Positions 1 to 6,337 of a stretch of 8,324 nucleotides of DNA are shown piece by piece. Each line of letters begins with the position of its first letter. Positions within the stretch are counted from its first letter, which is position 1. The notes below the pieces were generated by a model. The model was not told the origin of the DNA. It saw only the letters and a list, made by a program, of their open reading frames with translations, and made no database searches. A program made the translations under genes and the position numbers. Source of the stretch: Kiritimatiellia bacterium (GTDB lineage Bacteria > Verrucomicrobiota > Kiritimatiellia > B70-G9); the NCBI GenBank assembly GCA_012961745.1, contig DTYT01000112.1, forward strand, positions 1-8,324. Direction: 5' to 3'.

Positions 1-20
1 CGCGACCCGCGGTAGCGGCC

Positions 21-128
21 TTCCAAGCCTTGGAGATTCCGCGGTGAAAAGTTCCAAGCCTTGGAAATTCCGGGATGAAAAGTTCCAAGCCTTGGAAGTT
101 TCGGGATAAAAAGTTCCAAGCCTTGGAA
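21..128. repeat. Four-copy tandem repeat, 31-bp period, with invariant dyad
   Basis: The 15-mer TTCCAAGCCTTGGAA (7-base arms around a central C) begins at 21, 52, 83 and 114, so the period is exactly 31 bases. The first copy differs only in its last base. The first 14 bases are identical in all four copies. The 16-base linkers between them (variants of ATTCCGGGATGAAAAG) are also related but differ at about three positions from one unit to the next, so the dyad is better conserved than the linker. A CCGCGGT at 7-13 resembles the first linker at 39-45, so a degenerate unit may continue beyond the left edge. The array ends ten bases from the ssnA stop codon. Possible roles are a serial transcription terminator for ssnA, a phased operator array, or a simple minisatellite. 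The repeat itself is certain; its role is not. Confidence 0.93.
108..128 (-). terminator. Candidate intrinsic terminator after ssnA (innermost of a tandem series)
   Basis: Read on the minus strand, the ssnA transcript passes its TGA stop and then forms TTCCAA-GGC-TTGGAA, a six-base-pair stem with a three-base loop (128 to 114). This is followed directly by CTTTTT (113 to 108). The next two repeat units give the same hairpin followed by CTTTTC. The stem is short and AT-rich for an intrinsic terminator, so each unit would be weak. Three in series could act together. The call rests on hairpin plus T-run only. Confidence 0.42.
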
Positions 129-138
129 TTCCGGGCGG

Positions 139-1506
139 TCACCCGCCGCGCCGGAACCGTTTCCAGAGCGCGGATGCCTGCTCGGACGCGCGGCGCGCAA
201 GGACCTTTTGGTCGACCCCCAGCACCCTGGCGTCGGCCATCCGGAGGACGCCGTTGACCACGGCGGTGGAGACCGGCGCGGCAATCAGTCCGAAGAGGAA
301 GTGACCCATGAACGTGCTGCGGTTGAAAGGGGTGGGCGGATGGTAGTCCAGGACGATGATATCGGCCAGGTAGCCCGGGCGGAGCCGTCCCAGTTTCCAT
401 CCCAGGACCTTGCGGACCAGCGTGGGATTGTTCACCAGCAGCAGGCGGCAGGCCTCCTCGAAAAAGGCGCTCGGATTACCCGAAGCATGCTTGTGAAGCA
501 GCAGGGCGGAGCGGGCCTCCTGGCGCATGTCCGCGGTCATTCCGTCGGTTCCCAATCCGACCACCACGTATTTTCGCAGCAGGCGACTGACCGGACATAC
601 CCCCACCGCGTTGTTCATGTTGGATTGCGGGTTGTGCACCAGGTTGGTCCCACTGGCGGCGATCAGGCGTATCTCTTGGCGGCTGAGGTGGACCCCGTGC
701 ACGGCGAGGGTGCGCGGTCCCAGGGCGCCGCCGCGGGCCAGTCGCTGCACCACCGAGAGGCCGTATTTCTTCCGGCATTCGCGCTGGTCGGTGAGGTCCT
801 CGGCCACGTGCAGGTGCAGTCCCAGGTCGAGCTCCTCGGCCGCCTGGACCGCTTTTTTCAGCGTGGCCTCTTCCACGGTGAAGGCAGCGTGCAGGCCGAT
901 CATGGCCTTTATCGGCTCCTGGCGGCCCTGTTCCCGGGCGGCGATGCGGGCCGCCCAGGAGATGTTTTCTTCCAGTCCCTCCGGGCCCCGGCCGTAACGG
1001 TCGGACACCCCCAGACACAGCGCCCCGCGCACGCCGGTGCGCCGCAGCGCCTGTTCCAGGACCTTCAGCGATCCCTTCTGGAAAGACTGGCTCTCGTGGT
1101 GGTCAATCACGGTGGTGGTGCCGCTCCGCAGGCATTCCACCAGAGCCACTTCCGCCGATGCGCGCAGGCTGGAGCGGTCCAGGGCGGCATCCAGCGGCCA
1201 CCACAATTGCCGCAAAACCGCGGGAAAATTCCGCGGCGGGGGTCCCAGGGGCGCCAGACCGCGGGCCAGGCTTGAATAGAGATGCATGTGGGCGTTGACC
1301 AGTCCGGGCATGATGACCCCGCCGCGGGCGTCGATTTCCTGCGCACCACGCCCCTTCCCGCGCAGTTCGCGGCGGGTCCCGACCGCGATGATGCGGTTGC
1401 CCTCGGTGAGCACCGCGCCGTCGGAGATGATCCGGCCGCCGTCGCTCCTGCCGCCGGCGACCACCCTGCCGTTGCACACCAACAGGCGCTCCACCTTGAC
1501 GGCCAT
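139..1506 (-). CDS. ssnA: Putative aminohydrolase SsnA (amidohydrolase superfamily)
   Basis: A 455-residue cytosolic metal-dependent amidohydrolase of the SsnA / chlorohydrolase (TrzA/AtzA, guanine deaminase-like) group. The metal and catalytic residues can be seen in order: HxH at His73/His75 (NAHMH), His206 in GLHAAFTV, HLHVAE at 231-236 with catalytic Glu236, VHGVH at 269-273, and Asp321 in GLGTDGMTADM. The block VHNPQSNMNNAVG (290-302) and the GTDGMTADM form are typical of SsnA rather than generic cytosine or guanine deaminases. Length is normal for the family. The start is fixed by a strong GGAGG six bases before the ATG; the frame stays open upstream but that part is not SsnA-like. The SsnA substrate is not established. 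The family lies in purine-degradation and selenium-dependent molybdenum hydroxylase clusters of enterobacteria and clostridia. Here it follows a dihydropyrimidine dehydrogenase-like gene by 46 bases in the same direction, so hydrolytic deamination or ring opening of an N-heterocycle is inferred. Confidence 0.9.
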   Translation of the reverse strand: MAVKVERLLVCNGRVVAGGRSDGGRIISDGAVLTEGNRIIAVGTRRELRGKGRGAQEIDARGGVIMPGLVNAHMHLYSSLARGLAPLGPPPRNFPAVLRQLWWPLDAALDRSSLRASAEVALVECLRSGTTTVIDHHESQSFQKGSLKVLEQALRRTGVRGALCLGVSDRYGRGPEGLEENISWAARIAAREQGRQEPIKAMIGLHAAFTVEEATLKKAVQAAEELDLGLHLHVAEDLTDQRECRKKYGLSVVQRLARGGALGPRTLAVHGVHLSRQEIRLIAASGTNLVHNPQSNMNNAVGVCPVSRLLRKYVVVGLGTDGMTADMRQEARSALLLHKHASGNPSAFFEEACRLLLVNNPTLVRKVLGWKLGRLRPGYLADIIVLDYHPPTPFNRSTFMGHFLFGLIAAPVSTAVVNGVLRMADARVLGVDQKVLARRASEQASALWKRFRRGG

Positions 1507-1509
1507 TTT

Positions 1510-1517
1510 CCACCTCC
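1510..1517 (-). promoter_or_regulatory. Ribosome binding site of ssnA
   Basis: The minus strand reads GGAGGTGGAAAATG, with GGAGG at 1517-1513 six bases before the ATG at 1506. This near-perfect Shine-Dalgarno decides the ssnA start over in-frame codons further upstream, which would run into the preceding gene. Confidence 0.85.
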
Positions 1518-1546
1518 CCCCACTTCCCCGCGCCCCGCTAGGAATG

Positions 1547-1559
1547 GCGGTACTACCGC
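1547..1559 (-). repeat. Small inverted repeat on the oxidoreductase stop codon
   Basis: GCGGTA-C-TACCGC is a perfect 6-base-arm dyad on the plus strand. It covers the TAG stop of the large oxidoreductase gene (1555-1553 on the minus strand). In RNA it can form a five-pair stem with a three-base loop in the junction before ssnA. No T-run follows, so it is not a classical terminator. Its function is unknown. Confidence 0.5.
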
Positions 1560-4069
1560 AACGACTCCCGCTCCTGCGGGGTGCGTTTTCGGAGCCGCAG
1601 GGCCCCGGCGAAACATTGCAGTACGCAAAGCGAGCATCCGATGCAGCGCGCCGGATCGGTCTGCGGATATCCCTCGTCGTCCAGGGAGATCGCCAGGTAG
1701 GGGCAACGCGTGCAATTGCCGCAACGCACACACAGATCCCGGTCGCATTCCGAGACGCCCTTTTCCGCCTCCAGGTCCAGGAAGTCGCGGATGGGATCCG
1801 GCTGCGCCCGACCGACCAGCTCTCCGACCGAGCGAATCCGCTTCGCCTGCAGCAGGTGGCTGAGCCCGCGGCGCAACTCGGTGATGATCCCGTATCCGTA
1901 CTTCTCCACCACGGTGCAGAACTGGACCACCGAGGCGCCCAGTGCCAGGAAGTCGGCGGCCGCGCGGTAGTTCACCGGACCGGCGTTGCCGGAAATCACC
2001 AGCGGCAGGCCTCCGGCATGCGCCAGGCAGAGATAACTGATGGGGGTGACCCCCTCGCCGCTCGTGCCCACCACCACCCCGTCTTCCCAGCGCCTCTTCC
2101 TTCCCCTCTGGAAGCGCAGCGTGGGGAAGGTGTTGGCCAGGGTGACCCCGACCTTGTGTTGCGGAAAGTGCTGCAGCACTTCCAGCACCGCCCTCAGCAG
2201 GCGCCGGATATCGGTCACCGCGCTGGTCAACTTGAACAGCCGCGGCACGGAGGGATCCGCCTCGTCAAGCACCCAGCGGATGATCCGCGCGGTAAGCGCC
2301 GGATCCTGCGAGACGATCTCCCCCTCGGCTCCTTCACCGCCCTGGGGACAGGACAGGCTGTACTCGATGAGCCTGGCGCCGGCGTGCTCCAGCTTGCGGC
2401 CGTTGCTCTGCCACGAACGCCGGTCGGCTTCCTCGTCACCGGTCACCGGGCCGGCGGTGGAGGCCGCGGTGAGCCGGTCGGGAAACTCGCGGTTGAGCTT
2501 CTCGATCTCGCGGCATACCCGGTCCAGCGGATGGTCGGAGACGTTGTCGCAATTGCCCCAGGTGGTTTCGTTGAAGCAGTTCATATAGGCCGCGGGGATG
2601 TGAACCGGCAACCCGTCGAACGCCGTCTTCATGATCGCCCCGGGCCACCCCGCCTGGTATGCCCGGCGCACCTGCTCGTAGCCGTCGGTGGCGGGCGAGG
2701 CCGAGAGAATGAAGGGAGCGCTCAGGCGGTGGTCGAAGAAGCGGGTCCCCAGATCCACCGGCTCGAAGTCGTATCCCGGTACGGCGAGGGTTGACTTGCG
2801 CGGTTGCGCCGGACGGCGCGCGCGGTTCTTGCGGATGAACTGGTCTGCCTGGTGCGCGGCGTTCTTCCCGGCAGCGGCGGCTTCCACCACCGTCGAGGGG
2901 CCATGGGCGAAATCGCCGGCGTAGAACACGCCGCGCACCCGGGGTCGCGAAAGGGCCCGACGGGCGCCAATGGCCACGATCACATGCTTCACGTCCCGGC
3001 GCCGGGTGAGGGTCCCGGGCACCTGCCTCACGCGTGAGGGATGAAACGTGTTTCCCGCAGGAAGCGCCACCCGGCCGGTGTGCACTTCGCGCACCCGGCC
3101 GCCCTCGTGAACGATCCGCAGCAGGTGCGAGCGCCCGCTGACTTCTATGTCGCGCTGCCGCAGTTCTTCGCGTTCCCGGGCAGTGAGCGGCATCTCGGAG
3201 ATCTTCTCCAGGGCCAGCATTTCTACCGATCGGGCTCCCCGCTGGAGGGCGGTGACCGCGGCGTCCAGTGCCGTGGCTCCCCCGCCGACCACCATCACAT
3301 GACCGTGGAACCGGTGGCGGCGCGGTTCCAGCAGCAGATCCACCCCCGGCACCGCCGCTTCTTCCCCGGGAATGCCGAGGCGGATCGGTTCGCCCAGTCC
3401 GGCGGCCACGATCGCCGCCGCATATCCCCGGTGGGGCAGCGAAGCAGGTTCCCTTATGCGTCTTCCGGTCTTGAACGAGATCCGCGCAGAGGCAGTGATG
3501 ATCCGCAGATCAAGTTGCAGGATTTGCGGGTGAAGTCGGTGCCGCGGAATGGCCCGCAGCATCCCCCCGATCTCGTCGCGGGCCTCGAAAACCTCCACGC
3601 GGTGACCCAGCTGGGCCAGGGTGAAGGCGGCGGCCAGTCCGGCCGGTCCAGACCCGACCACGGCGACCCGATATCCGGTCTCCGCCGGCGTTTGGAAGCT
3701 GGGCAACCTTTTCAATTCGGCGGCCCGGGCGATGATGGTGGCCTGGACCGCGGGAATGTTCACCGGGTAGTCGAGAAGTGCGCGCGAACAGGCCTGCATG
3801 CAGAAGCGGTCGGGACACACCATACCGCAGCTCGCCCCGAGAGGGTTCTGCGAGTATATTTCCGCCGCGGCGCGCCGGAAGTCCTGCGGCTCTCCCACGC
3901 GTACCGCCATGATGAAATCCGCCGGCGAACAATGGCAGGGACAGGCTTCGCGGCAGGGCTTTTCCGCGCAGTACTTGCACCGCTCGATTTGCAGGCGGAG
4001 CTGGGCCGGCGTGAGCAGGCAACTGTCGGGAGCGGTGTGCTGTGGCAGGAGCCGTCTCACGGCACGCAT
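1553..4069 (-). CDS. Dihydropyrimidine dehydrogenase-like fused FAD/NAD(P)H, FMN and Fe-S oxidoreductase
   Basis: A soluble electron-transfer enzyme with the DPD (fused PreT-PreA) layout. Residues are numbered from the upstream ATG at 4096 (847 residues). An N-terminal Fe-S domain has Cys40/43/48/52 and Cys90/94/99/103, plus Gln118 where DPD uses a glutamine ligand. The FAD motif GSGPAG is at 148-153, the NAD(P)H motif GGGATALD at 271-278, and the second FAD motif AGD at 393-395. A dihydroorotate dehydrogenase-like FMN barrel (about 440-765) has LSCPQG with Cys583 as the expected active-site cysteine, and Asn655-Thr656. The C-terminal ferredoxin has Cys789/792/795/798 and Cys818/821/824/828. 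Electrons should pass from NAD(P)H through FAD and Fe-S clusters to FMN and the ring substrate. YgfK, the usual SsnA neighbour, has the two large modules in reverse order. The start is uncertain: ATG at 4096, ATG at 4069, or GTG at 4060; none has a well-spaced Shine-Dalgarno. The substrate is inferred, not shown. Confidence 0.88.
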   Translation of the reverse strand: MRAVRRLLPQHTAPDSCLLTPAQLRLQIERCKYCAEKPCREACPCHCSPADFIMAVRVGEPQDFRRAAAEIYSQNPLGASCGMVCPDRFCMQACSRALLDYPVNIPAVQATIIARAAELKRLPSFQTPAETGYRVAVVGSGPAGLAAAFTLAQLGHRVEVFEARDEIGGMLRAIPRHRLHPQILQLDLRIITASARISFKTGRRIREPASLPHRGYAAAIVAAGLGEPIRLGIPGEEAAVPGVDLLLEPRRHRFHGHVMVVGGGATALDAAVTALQRGARSVEMLALEKISEMPLTAREREELRQRDIEVSGRSHLLRIVHEGGRVREVHTGRVALPAGNTFHPSRVRQVPGTLTRRRDVKHVIVAIGARRALSRPRVRGVFYAGDFAHGPSTVVEAAAAGKNAAHQADQFIRKNRARRPAQPRKSTLAVPGYDFEPVDLGTRFFDHRLSAPFILSASPATDGYEQVRRAYQAGWPGAIMKTAFDGLPVHIPAAYMNCFNETTWGNCDNVSDHPLDRVCREIEKLNREFPDRLTAASTAGPVTGDEEADRRSWQSNGRKLEHAGARLIEYSLSCPQGGEGAEGEIVSQDPALTARIIRWVLDEADPSVPRLFKLTSAVTDIRRLLRAVLEVLQHFPQHKVGVTLANTFPTLRFQRGRKRRWEDGVVVGTSGEGVTPISYLCLAHAGGLPLVISGNAGPVNYRAAADFLALGASVVQFCTVVEKYGYGIITELRRGLSHLLQAKRIRSVGELVGRAQPDPIRDFLDLEAEKGVSECDRDLCVRCGNCTRCPYLAISLDDEGYPQTDPARCIGCSLCVLQCFAGALRLRKRTPQERESLR

Positions 4070-4096
4070 TATAGATCGAAGGCCGCCGCCTGTCAT
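4061..4096 (-). promoter_or_regulatory. Candidate sigma-70 type promoter for the oxidoreductase-ssnA pair
   Basis: On the minus strand, ATGACA (4096-4091, five of six -35 bases) is followed after exactly 17 bases by TATAAT (4073-4068, a perfect -10). The expected transcription start is about 4061 or 4060. An AAAAA run at 4121-4117 lies where a distal UP-like element could be. Such a match is striking in GC-rich DNA and faces the right way. It conflicts with ATG starts at 4096 and 4069, which overlap the -35 and -10 hexamers themselves. Confidence 0.5.
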
Positions 4097-4152
4097 CCCT
4101 CTTGAGCGGCGCCGCGTTTTTCACCGTTATGCCTGGAGTCGTTCCCCGGAAT

Positions 4153-4170
4153 CTGCTAGGAACTAGGCAG
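4153..4170. repeat. Imperfect inverted repeat upstream of the DUF502 gene
   Basis: CTGCTAG-GAA-CTAGGCAG has arms that pair except for one bulged base in the right arm. It lies in the divergent intergenic region, 35 bases before the DUF502 start. It may be a regulator binding site or a leader hairpin. I found no convincing plus-strand -35/-10 pair near it, so the promoter of the plus-strand operon is not located. Confidence 0.4.
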
Positions 4171-4192
4171 GACAATGCGGTGGTGTGCTACC

Positions 4193-4198
4193 GGAGGG
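4193..4198 (+). promoter_or_regulatory. Ribosome binding site of the DUF502 gene
   Basis: GGAGGG lies seven bases before ATG 4206. It selects this start over an in-frame GTG at 4185, which has no comparable site in front of it and would place the Shine-Dalgarno inside the coding sequence. Confidence 0.85.
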
Positions 4199-4205
4199 TC
4201 GGCGC

Positions 4206-4931
4206 ATGGGAATGGTCAAAAGAGTCGTGGACGGCGCCTGGCGTTCTTTCCGGACCAACGTCCTGGTTGGGCTGGTGCTTTCAGTGCCGGTGGTATTGAC
4301 GGTGGTGATCGTCAACGGCGTCTTTCGCTTCGTGACCAACCGGCTGCTACCGGAAACTCTGCGGGGGGGGCCGTATGAGCTGGCGTTCCGCCTGGGAGCG
4401 GTGGCGACGGTACTGCTGGCGCTGTTCCTGATCGGTCTGCTCACCCGCAACTTCGTGGGGCGCAAGCTGTACCATCTGGCGGACCGCCTGCTGCAGGCGG
4501 TGCCGGTGATCAACAAGGTCTACATTTCCATACGTCAGATCAGCGAGGCGCTTGTCGCGCAGCGGCAGAGCGTGTTCCAGGAGGCGGTGCTGGTCGAATA
4601 TCCCCGCCGGGGGATCTTCTCGGTGGCCTTCGTCACCGCGCAGGTTCCCCCGAAAATCTCCGGGGAACTCAAGGAAGGGGAGGACTGCGTGGCCCTTTTC
4701 GTACCCACCACTCCCAATCCCACTTCGGGCATGCTCATCCTGGCGCCGCGCTCGGAAGTGCGGCGGCTTCCCATGTCGGTGGCCGACGCCATGAAGCTCA
4801 TCATTTCGGCGGGGACCGCTTTCCCGGGCGAGGCCGGGCCGGGGCAGCCCAATCTGCTGGATAAGCTGGAAGCCATTTTTCTCAAGAAGGAACTCGCTCG
4901 GAAAGCGCCCCGGGGAACGGATTCCCCATGA
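4206..4931 (+). CDS. DUF502 domain-containing membrane protein
   Basis: A 241-residue conserved membrane protein of the DUF502 family, whose function is unknown. Two hydrophobic helices lie at about residues 17-44 and 62-82. They are followed by a soluble domain with the family signatures: PVINKVYISIRQISEAL (100-116), VLVEYPRRGIFSVAFVT (128-144), FVPTTPNPTSG (165-175) and the MSVADAMKLIISAG block (190-203). Length is normal for the family. The tail after about 207 is variable and ends in a basic segment. The start is set by GGAGGG at 4193-4198. The stop overlaps the mgtE start as ATGA, so this is the first gene of a DUF502-mgtE-recO operon. Pairing with a magnesium channel suggests a membrane or ion-homeostasis role, but that is inference from position only. 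Confidence 0.92.
   Translation: MGMVKRVVDGAWRSFRTNVLVGLVLSVPVVLTVVIVNGVFRFVTNRLLPETLRGGPYELAFRLGAVATVLLALFLIGLLTRNFVGRKLYHLADRLLQAVPVINKVYISIRQISEALVAQRQSVFQEAVLVEYPRRGIFSVAFVTAQVPPKISGELKEGEDCVALFVPTTPNPTSGMLILAPRSEVRRLPMSVADAMKLIISAGTAFPGEAGPGQPNLLDKLEAIFLKKELARKAPRGTDSP
4912..4927 (+). promoter_or_regulatory. Hairpin abutting the mgtE start codon
   Basis: GGGGAA-CGGA-TTCCCC forms a perfect six-pair stem with a four-base loop that ends at the base before the mgtE ATG (4928). The G-rich left arm is the only Shine-Dalgarno-like sequence available and would be paired. A ribosome finishing the DUF502 gene, whose stop at 4929-4931 overlaps the mgtE start, would melt it. This suggests that mgtE translation is coupled to the upstream gene. 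The structure is read from sequence only. Confidence 0.5.
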
Positions 4932-6337
4932 AGGAAACCCCCCAACCCAGCAAGGTGTCGCAGATGGTCTTGCGTCTGCGGCGGGCGGCTGAACGCAACC
5001 GCACCGCGGCGGTGGCGGAGCTGGTGGGGAATGTCCATCCGCGCGAGGTCGCCGAAGCGCTGCTGGAGCTGGATTCCGCCGAACGGCTGTGGTGCTTCCG
5101 CCACCTGCCGGCGGCGATGAAACCCGATGTGCTGGCAGGGCTGGAAGAGCTGGGCGCGGTGGACTTCATCAATGCCCTGTCGGATGCGGAGCTGGCCGAA
5201 GCGGTCGAGGAAATGGCCCCCGACGACGCCGCCGACGTGATCGCCGACCTGGTAGCCCACCGCGGCTCAACCGTACTCAAGCTGATGAGCAAGGAGGACT
5301 CCGAGGAGATCCGCGGGCTGCTGCAGTACGGGCCGGAGACGGCGGGGGGGATCATGACCCCCGACGTGGTCAGCCTGCCTTCCGACATGACCGTGGCGCA
5401 GGCCCTGCAGCGGCTCGGGGAAGTGGAGACGGACGAACCGATCTATAACGTCTTCGTCACCGATTCGCAGGGCGAGCTGGTGGGGGTGGTCCGCCTGTGG
5501 GATCTGGTCCGTTTGAAGGACCGCCGGGCCACGCTGGGGGAAGTCGCCGACCGGGACATCGTGGCGGCGCGGGTGGACATGGACCAGGAAGAGGTATCCC
5601 GGCTGATGCGGCGGTTCGACTTGGCGGCCATACCGGTGGTGGACCAGGCCGGCCGCCTGGTGGGGCGGATCACCGCCGACGACGTGATGGACGTACTGGA
5701 GGAGGAAGCATCCGAAGATATGTTCCGCATGGCGGGATCCGACGACGCCGAGCTGGGGGCCGGGTCGCCGTTGACGGCCAGCCGCATCCGTATCCGCTGG
5801 CTGCTGATCACCCTGCTGACCGGGGTGATCACCAGCACCTTGCTCAAGAACTTCATCAACAATCTTTCCCACGTCCTGGTGCTGAGTTTCTTCGTTCCCA
5901 TCGTGATGGCCATGGGAGGAAACACCGGCATTCAGTCCTCGACGCTCCTGGTGCGGGCTATAGCACTGGGAATGGTCAGGGGCAGGGGCATCGTCCGCCT
6001 GCTGTTCCGGGAGATCGCCGCCGGCGTCATCATGGGGCTGATCTGTGGAACCGTGATCGGGATATGGGCCTACTACCTGATCGGCCGCGGGAACATGTCG
6101 ATCGAATACCCCGCGCTGTTCCTCGCCTTCACCGTGGGGACCGCAATGCTGTGTTCCATGACCTTCGGGGCATTGTTCGGAGCGCTGGTCCCGCTGACCC
6201 TCCATCGCTTCAAAGTAGACCCTGCGGTGGCCTCCGGACCTTTCGTTACGTCCTTCAACGACATCTTCGCGCTGGTCACCTACCATTCGGTGTCCATTTC
6301 CATGATCGTGGTCTACAAGCACGTGTACAGTGGATGA
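4928..6337 (+). CDS. mgtE: Magnesium transporter MgtE
   Basis: A 469-residue Mg2+-gated magnesium channel of the MgtE family in the cytoplasmic membrane. The order is complete. The MgtE N domain is at about residues 25-130 and includes EMAPDDAADVIADL (95-108). A CBS pair follows at about 143-200 and 205-262, opening with GPETAGGIMTPDVVSLP (135-151). An acidic connecting helix (EEEASEDM, 258-265) precedes about five membrane helices from residue 289 to the end. The selectivity region is seen in PIVMAMGGNTGIQSS (324-338), and DPAVASGPFVTSFNDI (431-446) carries Asp445, which fits the pore Asp of characterised MgtE (Thermus Asp432). In known MgtE, the cytosolic domains bind Mg2+ and close the pore when Mg2+ is high. 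The ATG overlaps the DUF502 stop by four bases; the gene overlaps recO by eight. I see no room for an M-box-type leader directly in front of it. Confidence 0.97.
   Translation: MKETPQPSKVSQMVLRLRRAAERNRTAAVAELVGNVHPREVAEALLELDSAERLWCFRHLPAAMKPDVLAGLEELGAVDFINALSDAELAEAVEEMAPDDAADVIADLVAHRGSTVLKLMSKEDSEEIRGLLQYGPETAGGIMTPDVVSLPSDMTVAQALQRLGEVETDEPIYNVFVTDSQGELVGVVRLWDLVRLKDRRATLGEVADRDIVAARVDMDQEEVSRLMRRFDLAAIPVVDQAGRLVGRITADDVMDVLEEEASEDMFRMAGSDDAELGAGSPLTASRIRIRWLLITLLTGVITSTLLKNFINNLSHVLVLSFFVPIVMAMGGNTGIQSSTLLVRAIALGMVRGRGIVRLLFREIAAGVIMGLICGTVIGIWAYYLIGRGNMSIEYPALFLAFTVGTAMLCSMTFGALFGALVPLTLHRFKVDPAVASGPFVTSFNDIFALVTYHSVSISMIVVYKHVYSG

Noticed and set aside
21..128. Possible CRISPR array
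   Set aside because: The period is only 31 bases and the 16-base intervals are themselves copies of one another, so there are no unique spacers. No cas gene is present.
134..147. Small hairpin GGCGG-TCAC-CCGCC over the ssnA stop codon
   Set aside because: A five-pair GC stem like this is frequent by chance in GC-rich sequence, and nothing around it supports a role.
75..257. Short plus-strand open frame beginning MKSSKPWKF across the repeat array
   Set aside because: It is a by-product of the 31-base repeat and the antisense of the ssnA 3' end, with no Shine-Dalgarno.
208..1275. A 355-codon plus-strand frame antisense to ssnA
   Set aside because: Composition is rich in His, Gln and Gly, as expected of an antisense shadow. 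ssnA on the other strand has all its active-site residues.
1286..2794. A 502-codon plus-strand open frame antisense to the oxidoreductase and ssnA
   Set aside because: It has no recognisable domain, and the minus-strand frame has dense family motifs. Long antisense frames are common in GC-rich genes.
4097..4205. Magnesium-sensing M-box riboswitch ahead of the mgtE operon
   Set aside because: The leader is too short and I see no M-box-like helices or terminator. Any control would have to come from elsewhere.
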